A DNA stretch of 64,000 bases from NCBI GenBank assembly GCA_910584595.1, contig CAJUBQ010000004.1:1-64000 (forward strand). The letters are read 5' to 3'. Positions 33,997 through 42,149 of the stretch are shown here, piece by piece. Under the pieces are notes generated by a model that was not told the origin of the DNA, searched no databases, and worked only from the letters and a program-made list of their open reading frames with translations. This DNA is from an uncultured Eubacterium sp. (GTDB lineage: Bacteria; Bacillota; Clostridia; Lachnospirales; Lachnospiraceae). The stretch's first letter is position 1. Every line of letters starts with the position of its first letter. The translations under genes and the position numbers were made by a program.

Positions 33997-34773
33997 ATGC
34001 GTGAGGAAAGAGTACAAAAAACAATTGCACAGGTTCAGGAGGAATATCAGGCAGCACAGTTACCTATGCTGCCTGAATTTATCTGTGTTTATCAAAAGGA
34101 TGCAAGAGCAGGCATACAAAAAATAGTGCAAAAAGCCAGAAGGAAAATTCAAAAACTGGAAGAGGAGCGTGTGCGCATTTATGAGATGAGCGCATATGAG
34201 CGCAAGTATGCACAATGCACATGGATCTGCGGGATAGACGAAGCCGGCAGAGGGCCTCTGGCAGGGCCGGTTGTAGCAGGTGCGGTGATTCTTCCGAAAG
34301 ATTGTGAGATTTTGTATTTGAATGATTCTAAACAGTTGTCGGCCAATATGCGGGAAGAATTATTTGATATCATTATGGAAAAGGCAGTTGCGGCGGGAAT
34401 AGGGATTGTATCTGCAGAAATAATAGATCAGATCAATATTTTGCAGGCAACATATCAGGCTATGCGGGAAGCTATTAACAATCTTGGTAGAATACCCGAT
34501 ATATTGTTAAATGATGCTGTTACAATACCGGATGTACAGATCAGGCAGGTGCCTATTATCAAAGGTGACGCCAAAAGCGTTTCCATTGCGGCAGCCAGTA
34601 TTATTGCGAAGGTGACAAGAGATCATATGATGGAGGAGTACGACCGGATCTATCCGGGGTATGGATTTGCTGCCCATAAAGGATATGGGACAAAAGAACA
34701 TATGTGCGCACTGCATCAGATCGGTCCTTGTGCGATTCACAGAAAGACATTTATCAAATCAATTGTCGGGTAA
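33997..34773 (+). CDS. rnhB: Ribonuclease HII
   Basis: 258 residues. The catalytic DE pair is D81-E82 in GIDEAGRGPLAGP; NDSKQLS, the aspartate in LLNDAV (~172) and KGDAKSVSIAAASIIAK (~191) complete the site. It removes ribonucleotides from DNA. ATG 33997 is taken because AAGG lies eight bases upstream; ATG 33961, inside lepB, is a possible alternative. The ~75 residues before the catalytic domain are the helical extension found in Firmicute enzymes. Confidence 0.94.
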   Translation: MREERVQKTIAQVQEEYQAAQLPMLPEFICVYQKDARAGIQKIVQKARRKIQKLEEERVRIYEMSAYERKYAQCTWICGIDEAGRGPLAGPVVAGAVILPKDCEILYLNDSKQLSANMREELFDIIMEKAVAAGIGIVSAEIIDQINILQATYQAMREAINNLGRIPDILLNDAVTIPDVQIRQVPIIKGDAKSVSIAAASIIAKVTRDHMMEEYDRIYPGYGFAAHKGYGTKEHMCALHQIGPCAIHRKTFIKSIVG

Positions 34774-34797
34774 AAACCAGATCGGAAATGCCGGAAT
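34771..34797 (+). promoter_or_regulatory. Sigma-D/sigma-28-like promoter
   Basis: TAAA at 34771-34774, a 15-base spacer and GCCGGAAT at 34790-34797 resemble the flagellar consensus TAAA-N15-GCCGATAA. The first three bases are the stop codon of rnhB. The downstream gene is FliK-like, which fits. Confidence 0.5.
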
Positions 34798-34850
34798 AAA
34801 AGTAACAGGTCAGCTTGTTTGGACTGTAAACATGACAGGAGGCAGAAATT

Positions 34851-36659
34851 ATGCAGATTGCAGATTATTTAGGACAATATGCCAACACGCTTGCAAATGC
34901 ATCGTCGGCAGCGCCGTCATCTGTACAAAACGCTGGTACAGTGACACAGAGTGTTGTGTCAGAACTGACGCAGATGCAGGAAGGGGCTGTGTTTGAGGGC
35001 AGCATCAATGCGATGGACGGCTCAAAAATATTGCTTGGCCTTCAAAACGGGCAGACGATCACAGCCCGGTTAGAAGGCAGCGTCAACCTTATGCTGGGAC
35101 AGTCTGTGTTTTTTCAGGTAAAATCCAACGACGGGAATACGATTGCGATCAAACCGTTTACGGACGGACAGACCTTTAATCCAACGATTCAAAAAGCGCT
35201 GGATGCGGCTGGTATGGAGATGACAAAAGATACGATGGATATGGTAAATCGTATGATGGAAGAAGGGCTGCCGATTGATAAGCAGTCGTTGGCTTCGATG
35301 CGCCAGACGCTTATGCAGAATCCGTATGTATCGTTGGATACGGCCGTTACGATGACCAAACTTGGAATTCCTGTCAACAGTCAGCTTGCGGCACAGTTTG
35401 AAAATTATCAGAATGACCGCCACTCTATGTTAAATGAGATGAATCAGGTGATGGAAGGGCTGTCAAAGGTGTATGCAAAGGCGCCTGCTTCCCAGCTGCA
35501 GCAGCTAAATCAACAGATATTATCGATTCTTCAGGGAGCCGAAAAAAGCCAGTCCGGCGTACAGCTGTTTTTGGAAGAAACGCTGGCATCCCAAAAAGAA
35601 GGCGTGCAGGAAGGTCTGCCGCAAATGCCATCCGACGGGCAGGAACCAGCAGGAAAACAGATGGCAGATTTAGCAGGTAAAATTCCGGGATTGCAGACGC
35701 AGCAGGAATTTGCTGACAAGATACAGTCCCAATCAGGCCATCAGATGTCGGAAGCTGCGGCGGATGAATCGGCAGGCGCTTCGGAAAAAGCAAGTATACA
35801 GATGGCAGACGGCAAAGAGGCCGTACCGCCCAGACAACTGTCAGAGCTGCTTTCCAGACATCAGATTGCACAACTGGAAGCACAGCTTAAGGAAGCGTTT
35901 CCAAAGGCAGAATTTGGAAAGCTGAATACGCAGCTGAGCGCAAAAGAATTCTTAGATGCAGTCGCGCAGCAGCTGGAACAGCATCCATCTTTCGATAAAT
36001 CAGCGCTTGGCCGGCTGTTTTCCGGAAAAGAGTATCATGCGCTTTTAAAAGAAGTGATGCAGGAGCAGTGGACGGTTCGGCCTGAAGAATTAAAGACAGA
36101 GCATAAAGTGGAAGAACTGTACCAGAGGTTGAATCGCCAGATGGGACAGATTGAGCAGCTGGCAAAGCAGACGGGTATGAATACGGGGCAGCTTTCACAG
36201 GCAGCAGCGCAAGTGCGTGACAATATTGAATTTATGCATCAGATCAATCAGGCGTATACCTATGTGCAGATTCCGCTGAAAATGGCAAATCAAAATGCAC
36301 ATAGCGATCTGTATGTCTATACAAATAAGCGTAATCTTAGAAAAAAAGAAGGAGAATTATCGGCATTTTTGCATCTGGAACTGGAAAATCTCGGTACGAC
36401 GGATGTTTCGATTAAGATGCTGGATAAAAATGTAAGTACAAAATTTTATCTGGAAGACGACGCTTCTTATGATCTAATCGAAGAACATCTTCCACAGCTT
36501 ACGCAGCGTCTGGAAAAACTGGGCTATCATTGTCATGTCACGGTGGAAAACAGAGAGGAAAACGTAGATTTTGTCGAAGATTTTCTGCAAAAGAGCCAGC
36601 CGGCGAAAGCGGCGAACAAAGGAATGGTGCATCGGTATTCGTTTGATGTAAGGGCTTAG
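34851..36659 (+). CDS. FliK-like hook-length control domain protein
   Basis: 602 residues. A leading domain (~40-110, GSINAMDGSKILLGLQNGQT) is followed by a Gln/Ala/Met-rich, poorly ordered middle and a conserved C-terminal domain (~470-590, VQIPLKMANQNAHSDLYVY and SAFLHLELENLGTTDVSI) matching the hook-length control C-domain. In Bacillus the genes after rnhB (ylqG, ylqH) likewise combine a large protein and an FlhB-like protein, so this is probably the YlqG equivalent. Whether it measures hook length is unproven. AGGAGG precedes the start. Confidence 0.75.
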   Translation: MQIADYLGQYANTLANASSAAPSSVQNAGTVTQSVVSELTQMQEGAVFEGSINAMDGSKILLGLQNGQTITARLEGSVNLMLGQSVFFQVKSNDGNTIAIKPFTDGQTFNPTIQKALDAAGMEMTKDTMDMVNRMMEEGLPIDKQSLASMRQTLMQNPYVSLDTAVTMTKLGIPVNSQLAAQFENYQNDRHSMLNEMNQVMEGLSKVYAKAPASQLQQLNQQILSILQGAEKSQSGVQLFLEETLASQKEGVQEGLPQMPSDGQEPAGKQMADLAGKIPGLQTQQEFADKIQSQSGHQMSEAAADESAGASEKASIQMADGKEAVPPRQLSELLSRHQIAQLEAQLKEAFPKAEFGKLNTQLSAKEFLDAVAQQLEQHPSFDKSALGRLFSGKEYHALLKEVMQEQWTVRPEELKTEHKVEELYQRLNRQMGQIEQLAKQTGMNTGQLSQAAAQVRDNIEFMHQINQAYTYVQIPLKMANQNAHSDLYVYTNKRNLRKKEGELSAFLHLELENLGTTDVSIKMLDKNVSTKFYLEDDASYDLIEEHLPQLTQRLEKLGYHCHVTVENREENVDFVEDFLQKSQPAKAANKGMVHRYSFDVRA

Positions 36660-36790
36660 GAACTGCGATGAATGATAAGTAAAGATAAATTAAGATAAAT
36701 AAAGAAAATAAAGATAAACAAAGATGAATAACGATAAGTAATGAACATGATGGCAGACAGCTATATATAGAAGGAAAAAGGAGAAGCGTC
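36653..36790. other. Stop-codon palindrome tip and AT-rich run
   Basis: TTAGGAACTGCGATGAATGA at 36655-36674 resembles the TAAGGAACTG element tips and overlaps the stop codon of the previous gene. It is followed by ~80 bases built of AAGATAAA/AATAAAGA-like pieces, almost free of C and T on this strand. No gene. Confidence 0.5.
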
Positions 36791-37087
36791 GTGGCACCAA
36801 AAAAAGCAGAAAAACTAAAAACTGCGGTAGCGCTTTCCTATGAACCGGGAGAGCAGGCGCCGAAGATACTTGCAACCGGAAAAGGCGCTTTAGCAGAAAA
36901 GATTATTGATGCTGCAAAAGAAGCGGATGTACCGACTTATAAGGATGATAAGCTGGCAGATACGCTTTCACGGCTGGAGATCGGAGATATGATACCGCCG
37001 GAGTTATATCAGGTTGTGGCTGAGATTCTTGTATTTGTAAACGATATGGATAAAATACGCCAGAAACTTGGAGATTATAAAAAATGA
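36791..37087 (+). CDS. FlhB cytoplasmic-domain homologue (YlqH type)
   Basis: 98 residues starting with GTG behind AAGGAG. It covers only the cytoplasmic C-terminal domain of FlhB/YscU export proteins: TAVALSYEPGEQAPKILATG, then AADVPTYKDDKLADTLSRLEIGD. The NPTH autocleavage loop of true FlhB is absent from the start, and there is no membrane part. It should bind another component of the export gate or regulate it; function is inferred from the family. Its stop overlaps the start of yraN (ATGA). Confidence 0.88.
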   Translation: MAPKKAEKLKTAVALSYEPGEQAPKILATGKGALAEKIIDAAKEADVPTYKDDKLADTLSRLEIGDMIPPELYQVVAEILVFVNDMDKIRQKLGDYKK

Positions 37088-37440
37088 AAAACACCCGGGC
37101 AGTCGGTACGGATTATGAGAAACAAGCGGCTGAATATTTGGAAACACGTGGATATCACATATTGGAGAAAAATTTTCGCTGCAGGATGGGCGAAATTGAC
37201 CTGATTGCAGAAGAAGACGGCTATCTGGTATTTATCGAGGTCAAATATCGGGCAGGTACGCAGATGGGAGAGCCGCAGGAGGCAGTAAATTTCCGTAAAC
37301 AGCAAAAAATAAGCAGAGCGGCGTCTTATTATTGTCTGCGCCATAAAATATCTCCGCAAAAACCTTGCCGCTTTGATGTGATAGCGTGTATGGGCGGAGA
37401 ATGGACAATAATTCAAAATGCGTTTGACTATATACAGTAA
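37084..37440 (+). CDS. YraN/UPF0102 nuclease-fold protein
   Basis: 118 residues. GTDYEKQAAEYLETRGYHIL, NFRCRMGEIDLIAEEDG and VFIEVKYR match the UPF0102 family, whose core is a PD-(D/E)xK-like nuclease fold (E in GEID, E-x-K in EVK). The biological substrate is not settled. It overlaps the FlhB-like gene by four bases. Its TAA stop lies in the left arm of a short palindrome at 37438-37488. Confidence 0.92.
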   Translation: MKNTRAVGTDYEKQAAEYLETRGYHILEKNFRCRMGEIDLIAEEDGYLVFIEVKYRAGTQMGEPQEAVNFRKQQKISRAASYYCLRHKISPQKPCRFDVIACMGGEWTIIQNAFDYIQ

Positions 37441-37488
37441 GGAACTGTGAATAAATTCCTTTGCAATTTACTTATTCACAGTTCCTTA
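37438..37488. repeat. Palindromic element, TAAGGAACTG family (short form)
   Basis: Perfect 17-bp arms (TAAGGAACTGTGAATAA at 37438-37454, complement at 37472-37488) enclose 17 bases. The tips match those of the 178-bp element at 7035-7212, and here too the left arm carries the stop codon of the preceding gene. It may act as a terminator. Confidence 0.75.
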
Positions 37489-37526
37489 CGATAACGAATC
37501 TGAGATTTTTAAGAAGGATAAAATGG

Positions 37527-38390
37527 ATGATAAAATTAAACGATTTTAAGACTGCAGATGACAGAAAGGTATTTTACATAGAGGATGACAGTGCGGATGG
37601 AGGAATTCCGCTTTTGAAGTTTCATTTGTTTGACCGGCTGCCGTTTGTGGATTATGGGATTACCACACGTGCAGGCGGAGTGAGCGAAGGGATATTTTCT
37701 GCTTTGAATCTAAGTTATACAAGAGGAGATGAAAAAATTGCCGTAGATGAGAATTATCATCGTACGGCAGTTTCGCTTCATGCAAAAATATCTGATTTTG
37801 TATTGACAGATCAGACGCATACCGTCAATATACGGACCGTTTCGCGGAAAGACTGCGGCAAAGGAATTTTGCGGGAAAAAGATTATCAGGATATAGATGG
37901 GCTGATTACAGATGAGCCGGATATAGTATTGTCAGCATTTTTTGCAGACTGTGTACCGCTGCTGTTTATCGATCCGGTGCATCGCGCGATTGGCGTCAGC
38001 CATTCCGGCTGGCGCGGGACTGTGGCAGGAATGGGACGCGAGACGGTAAGGGCTATGCAGGAAGCATATGGCAGCAGTCCAAAGGAGCTGTATGGTGCAG
38101 TCGGGCCTTCGATCTGCCAGTCTTGCTATGAAGTCAGCGAAGACGTAGCGTTTCGTTTTATGGAACAATTTCCACAGGCTGGCGAAGAACTGTGTATGCC
38201 TGGTGCGCCGGGAAAATACCAGCTGAATTTGTGGAAGGCAAATGAACTTGTATTGCTGGAAGCGGGTATTCAAAAAGAACATCTGGCCGTGACGAATATT
38301 TGTACGTGCTGCAATCCGAAGCTGCTGTTTTCCCATCGTGCAAGCAAAGGGAAGCGGGGCAATTTTGGAGCGTTTATAAAGCTTAGGTGA
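37527..38390 (+). CDS. pgeF: Laccase-domain protein PgeF/YfiH
   Basis: 287 residues of the former multicopper polyphenol oxidase family, now known to include purine nucleoside phosphorylase/deaminase activity and a peptidoglycan-editing role. DQTHTVNIRTV, ADCVPLLF, SHSGWRGTVAGMG and GPSICQSCYEV carry the zinc-binding His, Cys and His. ATG 37527 is chosen because AAGGA lies upstream. It stands between yraN and spoIVA. Confidence 0.9.
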   Translation: MIKLNDFKTADDRKVFYIEDDSADGGIPLLKFHLFDRLPFVDYGITTRAGGVSEGIFSALNLSYTRGDEKIAVDENYHRTAVSLHAKISDFVLTDQTHTVNIRTVSRKDCGKGILREKDYQDIDGLITDEPDIVLSAFFADCVPLLFIDPVHRAIGVSHSGWRGTVAGMGRETVRAMQEAYGSSPKELYGAVGPSICQSCYEVSEDVAFRFMEQFPQAGEELCMPGAPGKYQLNLWKANELVLLEAGIQKEHLAVTNICTCCNPKLLFSHRASKGKRGNFGAFIKLR

Positions 38391-38418
38391 TAGCATTGTG
38401 CAAAAAGATGAAAAAATA

Positions 38419-38447
38419 GGCATAGTTCCCGTCCAATGACATAAAGT
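38419..38447 (+). promoter_or_regulatory. Sigma-E-like sporulation promoter
   Basis: GGCATAG at 38419-38425, a 14-base spacer and CATAAAGT at 38440-38447 resemble the mother-cell sigma-E consensus (KMATATT, CATACAAT). spoIVA is sigma-E controlled in Bacillus. Confidence 0.5.
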
Positions 38448-38483
38448 ATAGAAAGCGAATTTATGGCAGGAAGGACAGGGAGG

Positions 38484-39956
38484 ATGGAGCAGTACAATTT
38501 ATATAAAGATATTAAGGCAAGGACAAACGGAGAAATCTATCTGGGCGTGGTGGGTGCGGTGCGTACCGGAAAGTCCACGTTTATTAAACGATTTATGGAA
38601 CAGATGGTAATTCCGAATATCGAAGATGAAAATGTCCGGGCAAGGACGAGAGATGAGCTGCCGCAGTCGGCACAGGGCAAAACGATTATGACGACAGAGC
38701 CGAAATTTATTCCAAAAGACGCGGCGGAAATTAAACTGACCGATGATATTAAGGTGAAAGTGCGTTTGATTGACTGCGTGGGATATATGGTGGAAGGCGC
38801 CAGCGGGCATCTGGAAAACGGCGTGGAGCGTATGGTCAAAACCCCATGGTCGGAACAGGAAATTCCTTTTTCGCAGGCGGCGGAGACCGGAACACGCAAA
38901 GTGATCAAAGATCATGCCACGATCGGCATTGTCGTGACGACAGACGGTACGGTGACAGAGATCCCGGCATCCAATTATCAAAAACCAACACAAGAGACGG
39001 TCAATGAACTAAAGAAAAGCGGCAAACCATACATCATGCTGTTAAACTCAGCAAAGCCTTACAGTGACGAAGCTCGTCAGACCGCACAGCAGATGGAAGC
39101 GCAGTATGGAGTCAGTGTGATACCGGTAAACTGCGAACAGCTGCGCAAAGAAGATGTGAATCATATTTTAGAACAGATTTTATATGAATTTCCGGTTGTG
39201 CGTATGAATTTTTATCTGCCAAAGTGGGTAGATCTGCTCGGACAGGATCGCCCGGTAAAAAAGAATGTGATTGAAAATGCAAAAAAGATCCTGCAGGATA
39301 TTACATTCGTCAAAGATGTGCAGAACTACGAATTTAAGCCGGATGGGGAATATCTGGAAAAAATCAAACTGGAGCAGATGAACCTGTCGGATGGTACGGC
39401 AGAAATCCGCATGGAGGTAGCGCAAAAGTATTATTATGAAAATATCTCAGAACTGACCGGAGTGCAGGTACACGGCGAATACGAACTGATCCGTCTGATC
39501 CGGGAAATGGCGGCAAAAAAGCAGGAATACGATAAAGTGGCAGATGCGATGCAGTCGGTCCGTATGAAAGGGTATGGGGTTGTATCCCCACAGTTATCAG
39601 ATATTGCGTTAGATGAACCGGAGGTTATCAAACATGGCAGCCAGTACGGGGTTAAGATTAAGGCATCTTCGCCTTCTATCCATATGATCCGCGCCAATAT
39701 TGAGACAGAAATCGCGCCAATTGTCGGCAGCGAAGAGCAGGCGCAGGGATTAAAGGAGTACATAAAAGAGGGGCAGAATTCTCAGGAAGGCGTATGGAAT
39801 ACAAATATATTTGGAAAGACGATCGGGGAATTAATGGAGGATGGCATCAGTCATAAAATTTCGATGATGGATGATGAAAGCCAGATGAAGCTTCAGGATA
39901 CGATGCAAAAAATTGTAAATGATTCGAATGGAGGTATGGTCTGTATTATTATTTAA
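38484..39956 (+). CDS. spoIVA: Stage IV sporulation protein A
   Basis: 490 residues, close to the 492 of Bacillus. The opening MEQYNLYKDIKARTNGEIYL and the Walker A GAVRTGKST (24-32) are diagnostic. SpoIVA is an ATP-hydrolysing protein that polymerises around the forespore to form the coat base. ATG 38484 gives the family's normal start, with AAGGAC eight bases upstream; the ATG at 38463 would add seven residues. DCVGYMVEGASGH and the C-terminal NSNGGMVCIII are conserved family segments. It shows that the organism belongs to a spore-forming lineage. Confidence 0.96.
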   Translation: MEQYNLYKDIKARTNGEIYLGVVGAVRTGKSTFIKRFMEQMVIPNIEDENVRARTRDELPQSAQGKTIMTTEPKFIPKDAAEIKLTDDIKVKVRLIDCVGYMVEGASGHLENGVERMVKTPWSEQEIPFSQAAETGTRKVIKDHATIGIVVTTDGTVTEIPASNYQKPTQETVNELKKSGKPYIMLLNSAKPYSDEARQTAQQMEAQYGVSVIPVNCEQLRKEDVNHILEQILYEFPVVRMNFYLPKWVDLLGQDRPVKKNVIENAKKILQDITFVKDVQNYEFKPDGEYLEKIKLEQMNLSDGTAEIRMEVAQKYYYENISELTGVQVHGEYELIRLIREMAAKKQEYDKVADAMQSVRMKGYGVVSPQLSDIALDEPEVIKHGSQYGVKIKASSPSIHMIRANIETEIAPIVGSEEQAQGLKEYIKEGQNSQEGVWNTNIFGKTIGELMEDGISHKISMMDDESQMKLQDTMQKIVNDSNGGMVCIII

Positions 39957-40034
39957 CGATAAAAGGTGATAACTAAATATTTTTCTGATATCCTCCCGTT
40001 TTATGGAAACATGCGCGTTCATAGGATTAACTGC

Positions 40035-40455
40035 TCAATGTATTGCGTACAGCTCCATAAAGACAGGGAGGTTTTTCTTTGGAGGCAAATAGGTTCTAAT
40101 CATTTTTTGTAAAATTGCACATGTTTTTTTCACTTCTGCAATCAGGCGCAATGTGTCTTCCATTTCAGGATATGTAAAGCATCCGGACAAAGATTTTACT
40201 TGCAGTAGGAAGCGCTGTCGCCCAAACAGCTTATACTGATTATCGGGACTAAGCTGGCAGGTAGGAAGAAAAATATGGAGAAAATTCACAGAGGCAGAAA
40301 ATTCTGTAACCGTTCAGATAACCCATTGAACTGTTACGTATCCAGCTATTAGAAATCGCTTTGCGATGGGCCGGATACCTGGAAACCACTACATTTTTAT
40401 ACGGTCAGCACAGTAAATGTGCAGACCTACCTGAACTGTTACAAAATTCTTTCAT
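40035..40455 (-). pseudogene. Small gene broken by a palindromic element
   Basis: An 84-codon minus-strand frame (40289-40035) starts only at a GTG and lacks a ribosome site. If the element at 40306-40442 and one copy of its 8-bp duplication are removed, the frame continues without shift to ATG at 40455, giving 91 residues (MKEFSASVNFLHIF...LPPKKNLPVFMELYAIH). The frame is open even further upstream (FLRKISQIKQ), so the original gene may have been longer. The middle (LSGCFTYPEMEDTLRLIAE) looks coding. I do not recognise the family. The rest of 39957-40547 holds no other gene. Confidence 0.6.
40298..40450. mobile_element. 137-bp palindromic element with 8-bp target duplication
   Basis: Terminal inverted repeats GTAACCGTTCAG (40306-40317) and CTGAACTGTTAC (40431-40442) differ at one position. 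Inside are hairpins GTATCC..GGATAC and GGTCAGCAC..GTGCAGACC. Directly outside, AAAATTCT occurs at 40298-40305 and again at 40443-40450, an 8-bp target site duplication. It encodes nothing, so it must have been moved by a transposase encoded elsewhere. Confidence 0.85.
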
Positions 40456-40547
40456 TGCTTGTTTGATTTGAGAAATTTTTCGTAGAAATTTTATGATATG
40501 TGTGGTAAAATAATAAATAATCTTTGTGGATTTAAGGAGGTTATGTC

Positions 40548-40997
40548 ATGGAATGCGGAGAAAAGTCAAATTCTATTGAACAGCAAATGGCAAAACAGAT
40601 TATTTTTAAAAAAGTTCAATATTGGCTGAACAAGGACGTAAAAGAAAATGCAAAAATCCTTGTGGGTAAAACATATATGCAGCCAGATTTCTATTCTAAG
40701 GAAGAAGGCATTATTGGGGAAATTTTTGCACATATTGGAAAGCCGAAAAAAGGGCAGGATAACAAAATTGCAAATGATATTCTTAAAATGCTCCTTCTTG
40801 AAAAATTAGAGAAAAGAACGTATAGAAAAATTATTGTTGTGTGCGATGAACAGGAAATGAAAAAAATTACAGGAACATCTGTCCTTGCCGAATGTATCAG
40901 ACAATTTGATATTGAAGTAAAGATGATAGATATTGAAACAGATTTGCGAACTATGCTGATAGCCGCACAAAAAAGACAAAGAATGACAAATGCATAA
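40548..40997 (+). CDS. Unrecognised 149-residue protein, possibly nuclease-like
   Basis: Starts at ATG 40548 behind AAGGAGG. Features are PDFYSKEEGIIGEIFAHIGKPKKGQ (quoted in part: GEIFAHIGKPKKGQ), then DILKMLLLEKL and RKIIVVCDEQEMKKITG. An Asp, Glu and Lys in the first block followed by a hydrophobic strand recall a restriction-endonuclease-like fold, but the spacing is not standard and I would not call it. It lies between a broken gene and the remains of a YhcG nuclease, so it may belong to a degraded defence or mobile patch. Confidence 0.65.
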   Translation: MECGEKSNSIEQQMAKQIIFKKVQYWLNKDVKENAKILVGKTYMQPDFYSKEEGIIGEIFAHIGKPKKGQDNKIANDILKMLLLEKLEKRTYRKIIVVCDEQEMKKITGTSVLAECIRQFDIEVKMIDIETDLRTMLIAAQKRQRMTNA

Positions 40998-41009
40998 TGA
41001 AATTATAAT

Positions 41010-41302
41010 TTTTATGTTGACTTGATTCTATATAACTGTCTGCTGCGTTGTTATGTGCTTATTGGTTTTAAGGCAGACGACTTGATCACCAAGATTTGGG
41101 ACAGATGCAAATGTACGTTAATTATAGTGACTGTTATGAAAGAATAAAGTGAGAAAATCCAACAATTGGCATTTTGCTTTGTAAAAAGAGTGACGAAGCA
41201 TTGGTTGACCTGTTGTTGCCAGATCCGCCCACATCTGCATATTTCCTTCAAGATTTTGTTGACGTTTTTAAAATTAAGACAGAGAAAAGAGGAACACAAT
41301 GA
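41010..41302 (+). pseudogene. Remnant of a YhcG-family (DUF1016) PDDEXK nuclease
   Basis: Translating by eye across two frames gives FYVDLILYNCLLRCYVLIGF-KADD, then (after a one-base deletion near 41082) DHQDLGQMQMYVNYSDCYER, an in-frame TGA at 41150, and ENPTIGILLCKKSDEALVDL to a final TGA at 41300. This order matches the C-terminal nuclease domain of YhcG/DUF1016 proteins (VDLxFYNRLLRCFVLIDLK, HQDLGQMQMYVNYYDR, ENPTIGILLC). The catalytic D-x-K has become G-x-K. The N-terminal part is missing. The gene is dead; its stop overlaps the start of the MBL gene. Confidence 0.75.
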
Positions 41303-42048
41303 AAGTTACATTTTTACACCACAGCAGTTTTTTGGTAGAACTGGAACATACGATTTTGTTATTTGACTATTTTGCAGGAGATCGTGTCAATGGATTTCAT
41401 TTTACCGGAACGATTCCAAGACTGGATACGGAAAAAGATTTTTATGTATTTGCCAGCCATAAGCATCGGGATCATTTTGACATGGACAATTTAAAGCTGG
41501 CTGAACAGTATCCGAACATACGGTTTTTATTTTCCAAAGACTGTAAAATGACGCGTAACTTTTTGAAAAAGCATGGCTATCCGCAGGAAATAACGCAAAA
41601 GATTATGTATTTGGCGCCTGAGAAAACATATGAAGCCGGCAACATCAAAATCCGTACGTTAAGGTCTACCGATGAGGGAGTGGCATTTTGCATACAGGCG
41701 GAGGATAAACATATTTATCATGCCGGAGATTTGAACTGGTGGTATTGGGAAGGCGCCGGAGATTTGATAAACGGACGTATGGAGCGGGGATTTAAGCGTG
41801 AAATGCGCAGAATTGAAAATGAGCATTTTGATTTGGCATTTGTATTGTTAGATCCACGCCAGGAAAGTGACGCATTTAAAGGATTTGGATATTTTATGCG
41901 AAATGTGGATGCGGATCATGTATTTCCCATGCATATGTGGCAGGACTATTCTTTCATAGAAACATTTAAGAAGCGTACAGATAATGATTATTTTTTGAGC
42001 AGAATAGTTACGATTACGAAAGAGAATGAAGTATTTGATTTTTCGTAA
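41299..42048 (+). CDS. MBL-fold metallo-hydrolase
   Basis: 249 residues. The metal-binding motif HKHRDH lies at 54-59 and the aspartate/histidine motif at IYHAGDLNWW (~137-147); HMWQDYSFIETF near 213 supplies the last histidine. It begins HHSSFLVELEHT, typical of the UlaG-like branch of the superfamily. It is cytoplasmic and hydrolyses an unknown substrate. AGAGGAA precedes the start. An inverted repeat around AACATAGC..GCTATGTT after the stop may act as terminator. Confidence 0.85.
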   Translation: MKVTFLHHSSFLVELEHTILLFDYFAGDRVNGFHFTGTIPRLDTEKDFYVFASHKHRDHFDMDNLKLAEQYPNIRFLFSKDCKMTRNFLKKHGYPQEITQKIMYLAPEKTYEAGNIKIRTLRSTDEGVAFCIQAEDKHIYHAGDLNWWYWEGAGDLINGRMERGFKREMRRIENEHFDLAFVLLDPRQESDAFKGFGYFMRNVDADHVFPMHMWQDYSFIETFKKRTDNDYFLSRIVTITKENEVFDFS

Positions 42049-42098
42049 AAAAAGAACATAGCTATAAAGTTTGATACGAACTTTTGCTATGTTCTTTT
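42047..42098 (+). terminator. Terminator after the MBL gene
   Basis: AAAAAAAGAACATAGC at 42047-42062 pairs with GCTATGTTCTTTTTT at 42087-42101 and ends in a T run. It lies between convergent genes and could act on both strands. Confidence 0.8.
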
Positions 42099-42149
42099 TT
42101 CGTTTACAATGGTTTAATCTTTATCTGGATAAATTTGTCATTGATTGTT

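Noticed and set aside
41166..41366. 66-codon plus-strand frame with Cys/His-rich sequence
   Set aside because: Wrong phase of the YhcG remnant; the other phase gives recognisable protein sequence.
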